Source of the DNA: Candidatus Adiutrix sp.
Lineage (GTDB): Bacteria; Desulfobacterota; Desulfarculia; Adiutricales; Adiutricaceae
Direction of reading: 5' to 3'
DNA: 20,323 bases
Assembly (NCBI GenBank): GCA_031273445.1
Contig: JAISRV010000168.1
Location: 1 to 20,323, forward strand
Shown here: positions 1 to 5,136 of the stretch, piece by piece
How the letters are laid out: every line of letters begins with the position of its first letter
Position numbering within the stretch: position 1 is the stretch's first letter
Position numbers and translations under genes: made by a program
Notes under the pieces: model-generated
Told to the model about the DNA's origin: nothing
Database searches by the model: none
Seen by the model: only the letters and a program-made list of their open reading frames with translations

Positions 1-109
1 TTTCCAACAAGTCAAGACTAATTTATAAATTTACATGGCTACAAATATAATCACAATATCTCTTTTTTAACATAATATTCAGATGTTATGTCAATGCTGC
101 TCAGGAACT

Positions 110-283
110 TCAGTTTAAAAACTCTTCATCTATCAGATTCATCAACCGGATATTTTCTTCATCCTCCGGAACCGGTTGATAATACAGGCTGGAACGACTC
201 AGACCAAGAAGTTCACACTGCCTCGAAACCTTTATCTCGCCATGGCCGAAGTCCACTTTCGACCTCTTATCGTCAACGCTCAA
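110..283 (-). pseudogene. IS3-family transposase OrfB, 5' fragment
   Basis: This frame lies immediately downstream of orfA and overlaps its last codons. Read from a possible TTG start at 283 it encodes 57 residues that include SRQCELLGLSRSSLYYQP, a segment typical of the N-terminus of IS3-family OrfB, then IRLMNLIDEEFL. Homologous OrfB proteins normally continue with the YGSRR region and the DDE integrase domain to about 270 residues. Here the frame ends in TGA at 110-112 directly after the LIDEEFL segment, so the catalytic domain is gone. The truncation is probably a deletion or rearrangement junction near position 118. It is certainly not a functional transposase. Confidence 0.85.
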
Positions 284-563
284 TACCAGATTTTTTTTTC
301 AACCAGTCCAGTTCCACCTTCAACTGCCCGATTTCCTGATATAAACGCGACTTCAACTGCTCCTCATTTTTACTTTTGGAGTCAGACTTGCCGCCCATTA
401 TCCCTGGTATGGCTTCCAGAACTTGCTTCTTCCACTTGCCTATCACCACAGGGTGAACCCCAAATTCACTGGACAGTTCAGACATGGTTCGGTCGCCTCG
501 CAGGGCCGCCACGACCACTTGCGCTTTGAACGAACCGCTGTGTCTTTTCCTCGCTTCTCCCAT
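273..563 (-). CDS. IS3-family transposase OrfA (helix-turn-helix subunit)
   Basis: This 96-residue protein matches the IS3-family OrfA pattern. The N-terminal helix-turn-helix (about residues 8-50, with FKAQVVVAALRGDRTMSELS and FGVHPVVIGKWKKQVLE) would bind the IS ends. The C-terminal helix (about residues 66-92, QLKSRLYQEIGQLKVELDWL) is the usual leucine-rich oligomerisation segment. A ribosome binding site (AAGGAGGGAGG) lies a few bases upstream of the ATG. The 3' end contains a run of nine A residues (291-299 as T on the plus strand), a typical frameshift site in this family. Here, however, the orfB frame is not the -1 frame; see findings. Length is normal and the gene looks intact, but its partner OrfB is broken. 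Confidence 0.9.
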   Translation of the reverse strand: MGEARKRHSGSFKAQVVVAALRGDRTMSELSSEFGVHPVVIGKWKKQVLEAIPGIMGGKSDSKSKNEEQLKSRLYQEIGQLKVELDWLKKKSGIER

Positions 564-600
564 CCCTTTTCCTCCCTCCTTTTCAGGATGTTTTATAGCT

Positions 601-628
601 TAACTCTCTGTCCAGTTTTTGGGTACCA
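601..628 (-). repeat. Terminal repeat of the IS3-family element
   Basis: Read on the minus strand from 628, the sequence begins TGGTACCCAAAAACTGGACA and continues GAGAG. It resembles the IS3-family end pattern TGTACCC-AAAAACTGGACA and lies about 40 bp upstream of orfA, as expected for the orfA-proximal end. The matching distal end is not in the window. Confidence 0.7.
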
Positions 629-633
629 TTATA

Positions 634-746
634 GCCTTCAATTTGAAAAACGCGGTTTTCAAATTGAAGGGGCTCAGAATTGATTCCATGCTGGTCGTCT
701 TAGCCTTCATTTCAGCGTTGGGCCAAGACTTCACCCTGGAGGGGCG
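634..746 (+). repeat. 113-bp structured direct repeat, copy 1 (island left edge)
   Basis: This 113-bp unit recurs at 11470-11582 in the same orientation without indels; I count 101 identical positions by eye. It begins with a perfect 15-bp hairpin: CCTTCAATTTGAAAA at 635-649, a 6-nt loop, and its complement at 656-670. About 75 bp of conserved sequence follow, ending in CCCTGGAGGGGCG. It lies between the IS end (628) and the second hairpin (755-787). It is probably a dispersed intergenic element. A short in-frame peptide (ATG at 689) is partly conserved between copies, but substitutions change the protein as often as not, so I do not call a gene. Confidence 0.8.
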
Positions 747-754
747 AAGAGCGG

Positions 755-787
755 CTTCGGTTTGAAAAACGAGGTTTCAAACCGAAG
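755..787. repeat. Hairpin related to the 113-bp repeat, with compensated stem
   Basis: A 13-bp perfect inverted repeat, CTTCGGTTTGAAA at 755-767 and its complement at 775-787, is separated by 7 nt. Compared with the hairpin at 635-670, the stem has changed AA to GG on one arm and TT to CC on the other, so pairing is kept. It lies 55 bp downstream of yjbQ (minus strand) but lacks a T-tract, so it is not a standard intrinsic terminator. Confidence 0.75.
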
Positions 788-841
788 GGCTGTGTAGTCG
801 ACCCTTGATTGCTTCTTCATTACGGCCTAATTGTGAAGTTC

Positions 842-1258
842 TTATTCTCCTATAATCTTGACCAGCGCCCGCTTGTCGCGCATACCGTCGAACTCGCCGT
901 AAAATATCTGTTCCCACCTTCCGAAGTCGAGTTTGCCGCCCGTTATGGCGACGACGACCTCGCGCCCCATAACCGTGCGTTTGAGGTGGGCGTCGGCATT
1001 GTCCTCATAGCCGTTGTGATCGTACTGGTCATAGGGCTTCTCCGGCGCGAGCCTTTCAAGCCAACGCTCGAAGTCGCGGTGCAGACCGCTTTCGTCATCG
1101 TTGATGAACACGCTTGCCGTGATGTTCATCGCGTTCACCAGGCATAAACCTTCGCGGACGCCGCTCTCAGCGAGCGCGGCTTCGACCTGAGGCGTGATGT
1201 TGATGTAGGCGCGGCGGGTCTTGGTGTGGAAAGGCAATTCCTTACGATATGATTTCAT
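842..1258 (-). CDS. yjbQ: YjbQ family protein (UPF0047), thiamine-phosphate synthase-like
   Basis: This 138-residue protein is the usual length for the YjbQ/UPF0047 family. Family hallmarks are the central [20 protein letters not shown] segment (about residues 42-61), corresponding to the HTSASLT-type segment of homologues, and [13 protein letters not shown] followed by [19 protein letters not shown] (about residues 86-125), with His91 in the conserved position. YjbQ proteins are small cytosolic proteins with weak thiamine-phosphate synthase activity in vitro; their true role is uncertain. The start is supported by AGGAG 7 bases upstream. The gene is intact and sits between two pieces of IS3 transposase debris, downstream of fic. 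It is probably not part of the restriction cassette. Confidence 0.88.
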   Translation of the reverse strand: MKSYRKELPFHTKTRRAYINITPQVEAALAESGVREGLCLVNAMNITASVFINDDESGLHRDFERWLERLAPEKPYDQYDHNGYEDNADAHLKRTVMGREVVVAITGGKLDFGRWEQIFYGEFDGMRDKRALVKIIGE

Positions 1259-1278
1259 AATCCGCTCCTGTCAGACGG

Positions 1279-1341
1279 CTGATGCTGCCGCCAGGATAGC
1301 ACATAGCGGCCGAACCAGTCCATCACCGCAATTGCTCGACC
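1279..1341 (-). pseudogene. Relic of an IS3-family OrfB integrase domain
   Basis: In the 120-bp gap between fic and yjbQ, one minus-strand frame reads RAIAVMDWFGRYVLSWR. This matches the segment around the second Asp of the DDE integrase core in IS3-family OrfB proteins (typically AVMDWFSRYVLSW). No flanking transposase sequence is recognisable, so this is a fragment of roughly 20 codons. It has no own start and its frame runs out at the yjbQ start codon. It could come from the same IS type as the element at 110-628, whose fragment stops before this region, or from another element. Confidence 0.6.
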
Positions 1342-1378
1342 GCTCGTAATTTTTTCATGGTCATTCACGAACGTCGAA

Positions 1379-2872
1379 TTAGAGTTGAGCCTGCCACTCA
1401 GTCAGAGCCATAGCTAAAGACTCATTTAGCCATGTTTCAAAATTATCCCGAGTTTGCCGATCGGCGTCTTTATAAGTGAATATAAATGAACGATCATTGA
1501 TAAACATGGGCTCGCTTGCCGCCATGCCGCCATCGGACGTATCCCTGTATTCGGAAAAGAGCGTAGCCGCCGACACGCCCGTAAATTCGCGGCCGACAGG
1601 ATGAATTGAGACGACGATGTTGAAAATAGTTTTTTCGGTCTCCAAGTCTTGACCAGATTGAATTTTCAGGCGGCGCCAGCGGTTATCATCACGCAAATCG
1701 GCATAGTAATTATACTTTTGAGCCCCCTTAATCAGCTGACTCCTGAACCACTCGCCGCCATGGCTGTGGTCTGCCGACGAATCAGACAAAACCGACAGGT
1801 TTCGCGACCCGGTTTGAAACAGCTTTGAAAGGTCGTCGGCCAGCGCGTTTATCTTTTGCCCTGTCAGAGCCATATAATCGTCGGCGATTTGTCGGACTCT
1901 GCGCTGCTCCTCGGACTGTTGATCTCTAAGCGGTCGTAATTTTTCGCCAATCGCGGCGAGAGCCGTGTCGATGGTCCTGGTCGCATCAAGCAGACTGGAA
2001 CTTATGTTCATGGCGGCCAGAAATGACTTTCGCTCCGACTGCGCGAAAAAATCAACCAAATTTTTTAAATTCCCATTGTCTGCGGTTTCCAAGGCCTTGA
2101 GATACTCGCTTCTCTCGTCGCAGCTGACTATCAGGGGAAACCAACCGGCTTTTATCAAAATGAGTGTAGCCAAGGCTCTGGCTACTCGCCCGTTTCCATC
2201 CTGAAACGGATGAATTTGGGCAAAGCGGTGATGGAGCCAGGCCGCCTCTATTTCCGGCGGAACGCCTGATTTTTCATGCTCTTTATGCCAAGCCAAGAGC
2301 TGATCCATTTCAGAGGCCACATGTTCCGGCGGGCAATATTCATGGATAAGCCCATCCGGCCGTGTCGGGTTGTTCGGCAGTCTTTTCCAGAGGCCTCTTT
2401 CCAGGCCGACTTTTTGTCTTCGGCCAAAAGTATCGATGGCCTCTGTAGTCTCCTGGCTTCTTGTCAAGGTCTGATGTATTTCTTTTATGTAAGAAGTGGA
2501 GAGCGGCCTATCATTTTTAATAAACGCAAATAGGCCTTCAATGACTTCTTGCTGGTCAAGCATCAAAGCTTTGGTTTGACCTGGCTCTTTAAGGTCGGCC
2601 TCGTGCAGATTATCCAATATTTCAAGGCCATGCGCTATCAGAGTTTGAGTGAGACCGCGATCAAATTTATAAAGGTTCTCAATCATTCCGGTTTCGATGG
2701 ACCATTCACGCTTGAGTCTGGTCATGAATTCATCTAAGAGTTGACTGTTAAGGCGTCCTTTTTGTTCTTTCCACACTTCGGCCAAATGCTTCAAGCGGCT
2801 TGACCCAAGCGACTGCCAGTTGGCCGGCAAATCATTAATTTGTTTCCATTGGTGATGAACAGCCGCACTCAT
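1379..2872 (-). CDS. Fic domain protein with N-terminal inhibitory motif (probable AMP-transferase)
   Basis: This 497-residue protein carries the complete Fic active-site motif HPFQDGNGR at residues 221-229, with the catalytic His221. Fic proteins usually transfer AMP from ATP to a hydroxyl side chain of a target protein. TGMIEN at residues 61-66 fits the (S/T)xxxE(G/N) inhibitory helix consensus, placing this among the self-inhibited (class II) Fic proteins that need no separate antitoxin. About 200 residues after the Fic core (roughly 300-497) are unrecognised; they include a charged helical stretch near 300-345. AAGGAG precedes the ATG at a good distance. The gene begins 3 nt after the stop of the 50-codon ORF, so it is probably co-transcribed with the restriction genes. 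It looks less GC-rich than they do (2041-2100 is 24/60 G+C), which suggests a different origin. The target is unknown. Confidence 0.9.
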   Translation of the reverse strand: MSAAVHHQWKQINDLPANWQSLGSSRLKHLAEVWKEQKGRLNSQLLDEFMTRLKREWSIETGMIENLYKFDRGLTQTLIAHGLEILDNLHEADLKEPGQTKALMLDQQEVIEGLFAFIKNDRPLSTSYIKEIHQTLTRSQETTEAIDTFGRRQKVGLERGLWKRLPNNPTRPDGLIHEYCPPEHVASEMDQLLAWHKEHEKSGVPPEIEAAWLHHRFAQIHPFQDGNGRVARALATLILIKAGWFPLIVSCDERSEYLKALETADNGNLKNLVDFFAQSERKSFLAAMNISSSLLDATRTIDTALAAIGEKLRPLRDQQSEEQRRVRQIADDYMALTGQKINALADDLSKLFQTGSRNLSVLSDSSADHSHGGEWFRSQLIKGAQKYNYYADLRDDNRWRRLKIQSGQDLETEKTIFNIVVSIHPVGREFTGVSAATLFSEYRDTSDGGMAASEPMFINDRSFIFTYKDADRQTRDNFETWLNESLAMALTEWQAQL

Positions 2873-2875
2873 TAA

Positions 2876-3028
2876 TTATGCTCCTTTTACATCCTGGTCA
2901 GGGCAGCGGCGCGCACCGGCAAAGGCTCGAAAAGTCACGCTTCCATTTCGGTAATTTGGGGCTGTGGCCATACGCAAGATGATGGCCTGTAGTGTCGCCA
3001 TATTCAGTCGGCCAGCTGATTGCGCCAT
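2876..3028 (-). CDS. Small ORF of 50 codons between helicase and fic (hypothetical)
   Basis: This frame starts with an ATG overlapping the helicase stop by one base (TAATG) and ends with TAA 3 nt before the fic ATG, filling the gap exactly. The product would be a basic peptide beginning MAQSAGRLNM and ending in DQDVKGA, with no recognised domain, signal peptide or transmembrane helix. There is no convincing Shine-Dalgarno sequence, so translation would rely on coupling to the helicase. A longer frame (3080 to 2898) overlaps the helicase end and is less well placed. It could be a real coupled peptide, a spacer, or decayed sequence. It lacks the Fic inhibitory motif, so it is not an obvious Fic antitoxin. 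Confidence 0.35.
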   Translation of the reverse strand: MAQSAGRLNMATLQAIILRMATAPNYRNGSVTFRAFAGARRCPDQDVKGA

Positions 3029-5136
3029 TATATTGTTCGATCATCCAATAAATCATCCAGAAATTCAGAGACTGGTTCAACGCCGCTGACCATCAAATGA
3101 TCGCGGGCGCGGGTGCAGGCCACATAAAGCAATTGGCGCTCGGTGACATAAATATCTTCCAAGTCGGCGTTGTCGCCCATGTCTTCTATGCGCCGGCTGG
3201 AGGGGATGATATTGGAATCACAGGCCATGACGGCCACGGCTTTGAATTCCAGGCCTTTGGCCAGATGCATGGTCGCCAGGGCGGCTTTTTGCAGGCTGAC
3301 GTCCATATCCGCATCCAGCGTGGCGAACGGCATTTGGGCCGCTTCCAGAGCTTTAGCCGCTCGGGAAAATTCGTCTTCAGAGCGGACAAAGACGGCGATT
3401 TCTCTCGGCTCAAGGCCTTCGTTCACCAGGGCTTTAAGCCAATCGGCCACGGCCTGGATTTCCTCTTCCTTGTTGGCGAAAGCCTCAAATTTCGGCGGCG
3501 GGCCGTTGAAGGCGGAAACCGGGTCGTTGCGGTTTTCCGAGTTGCCGTCCGCATCAGTGATTTCCGAGTCGAGGAGTTTGTCGGCTTCAAGGCGTATCTG
3601 GTGCGAGGTGCGGTAATTGACGCGCAGAGTAAAGGAGCGGCCGCGAATATCCACCCCCAGGGATTTCCAGGAAAAGGGCAGTTGAAAAATGCGCTGGCCC
3701 AGGTCGCCGCAGAAGCATAAGCTGTCATCGCGGCGAGCGCCAAGGGCGGCGATGAAGCGCATTTGGGAAAAGCTGAGGTCTTGGGCTTCATCCACAATGA
3801 TATAATCGAAGATGGGATTTTTCAGGGCGGCGATTTTTTCCGCCAGCCAGGCATAAAGGGCCGCGTCGGTATAGAGTTTTTGCGCTGTCAGAACGTCATT
3901 GACCAAGGCGAACAGTTCCCACAGTTTTTCCCGGCGCTGGGCCGAAAGGCGCGTTTTGCGGCCCAGGCGCGGCACAGTGCTGTAATCTTCCCGGGTTTTT
4001 AGTTGCCGGGCGTCCACCAACTCGCGCCATTCGTCATACAAAAAGGCTTGGCTGTAACCGGATAGGCCGCATTTTTCGGCCCCTTGTTCAAGCAGGGCTT
4101 TGATCTGATCCGGCCTGGCCAGGTTTGCGTCTTGGGCCAAATCTTGTCCATGCATATGGAAAAGCCGTTCGGCCAGTCCGGCCAGGGAATGAACGTCAAT
4201 GCGTTCGGCCAATTTGGGTTCATGGGCCAGGAGGACATTGAGCTTATTTTGCAGAGCATTGGCCAGGGGATGGGTCAAAGTGGCCAGCAGAATGCGGGCG
4301 TTTTCGTCTGTACGGGCCAGATGGGCCGCCCGGTGCATGGCCACCACGGTTTTGCCGGTGCCGGCCGAGCCGCTGACTTTGACGGGGCCGTTGTAGGCGC
4401 CGCCGACCAGCTTATGCTGTTCGGGGTGAAGGAAGACAATCCATTTATCCCAGGGGTAATCCAGAGCCCGCTGTAATTCTTCCGGGCTGCCCATGAGGCG
4501 AAAGCGCCGCAGGGCGTCAGGGTGATCAAAGGCGGAAGCGGGCAGACCCGCGTCTGGTTGAATCAAGGCGGCCCCGATGGTGGGGGTGCGGCCGATGGCC
4601 AAGTCAAGCAGAGCTTCGGCCGCCTCGGCCGGCAGATGCCCGGCCAGTTCCAGAAGCTGATCATGGCTGGTCAGGGCTTGAACTTCCGGCAGCCATTCCG
4701 TCGGCAGACCGTAACGCAATAAAGTTTCGTCGCTTAAATGCGAAAAAAGGGGCGGCTGGCCGGCTTGAGGCGGGGTCGTAAAAACCGGCCTGGCGATTTC
4801 GCGCAAAACCTCGCGCAGTTCAATCAGTTGGGCGGCCCCGGTTTGGGGGTGGACTTCCAGCTTGCGGCGTTCGGCCCAGGCGTAAGCCTTATCGTGATGA
4901 TCGACATAGCAGAACAACAGGCTGGAGCTGCTGCGGTGAACAATAATGCGCAGATCGGCGCCCGCCCGCAGCGACCAGAAATCTTTATCCTTAGCTTTAG
5001 CCAGCTTGTGAAAGGACAGGCCGGGGGATGACGGGTCAACCTGGGCGTCAAAAGCGGTTTGCTTAACCAGCTTCTGCTCTTCGGTCGTCAGGCGGGTCAG
5101 GCTTTGGGTGAAAGTGTCGGCAATGCGGAATTCCAT
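3028..5136 (-). CDS. UvrD/Rep-like superfamily 1 helicase with N-terminal RelE/ParE-like domain
   Basis: This protein of about 702 residues begins with a RelE/ParE/YafQ toxin-fold-like segment (about residues 1-95), including LSFHKLAKAKDKDFWSLRAG, the LRIIVHR strand and a closing HDKAYAWAERR. A linker leads to a superfamily 1 helicase core: Walker A GSAGTGKT (about 257-264), Walker B DEAQD (about 450-454), VNYRTS (about 508-513) and motif VI YVACTRARD (about 672-680). It should be an ATP-dependent DNA translocase. The ATG at 5136 overlaps the methyltransferase TGA (TGATG), which indicates translational coupling; a GTG one codon earlier is also possible. Its place after res and mod suggests a role in DNA restriction. 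Whether the toxin-like domain cuts RNA or only binds a partner cannot be told from sequence. Confidence 0.88.
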   Translation of the reverse strand: MEFRIADTFTQSLTRLTTEEQKLVKQTAFDAQVDPSSPGLSFHKLAKAKDKDFWSLRAGADLRIIVHRSSSSLLFCYVDHHDKAYAWAERRKLEVHPQTGAAQLIELREVLREIARPVFTTPPQAGQPPLFSHLSDETLLRYGLPTEWLPEVQALTSHDQLLELAGHLPAEAAEALLDLAIGRTPTIGAALIQPDAGLPASAFDHPDALRRFRLMGSPEELQRALDYPWDKWIVFLHPEQHKLVGGAYNGPVKVSGSAGTGKTVVAMHRAAHLARTDENARILLATLTHPLANALQNKLNVLLAHEPKLAERIDVHSLAGLAERLFHMHGQDLAQDANLARPDQIKALLEQGAEKCGLSGYSQAFLYDEWRELVDARQLKTREDYSTVPRLGRKTRLSAQRREKLWELFALVNDVLTAQKLYTDAALYAWLAEKIAALKNPIFDYIIVDEAQDLSFSQMRFIAALGARRDDSLCFCGDLGQRIFQLPFSWKSLGVDIRGRSFTLRVNYRTSHQIRLEADKLLDSEITDADGNSENRNDPVSAFNGPPPKFEAFANKEEEIQAVADWLKALVNEGLEPREIAVFVRSEDEFSRAAKALEAAQMPFATLDADMDVSLQKAALATMHLAKGLEFKAVAVMACDSNIIPSSRRIEDMGDNADLEDIYVTERQLLYVACTRARDHLMVSGVEPVSEFLDDLLDDRTI

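Larger units (their letters stand above)
110..628 (-). mobile_element. Truncated IS3-family insertion sequence
   Basis: This is the left part of an IS3-family element: a terminal repeat, a complete orfA and the first 57 codons of orfB. The outer end is recognised by the TGGTACCCAAAAACTGGAC-type terminus (minus strand, ending at 628), which resembles IS3-family ends. The element stops being recognisable near 110-118, in the middle of orfB, so the integrase catalytic domain and the other terminal repeat are missing. It cannot transpose by itself. It directly abuts the structured repeat starting at 634. The AT-rich sequence at 1-109 shows no gene and no second IS end. Confidence 0.85.

Noticed and set aside
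20..31. A 12-bp AT palindrome (AATTTATAAATT) near the left edge
   Set aside because: Short AT palindromes are expected by chance in such AT-rich sequence, and nothing nearby suggests an operator.
2898..3080. A 60-codon minus-strand frame overlapping the helicase end
   Set aside because: It overlaps the helicase coding sequence out of frame and ends before fic. The 50-codon frame from 3028 fits the gap better, so only that one is listed.
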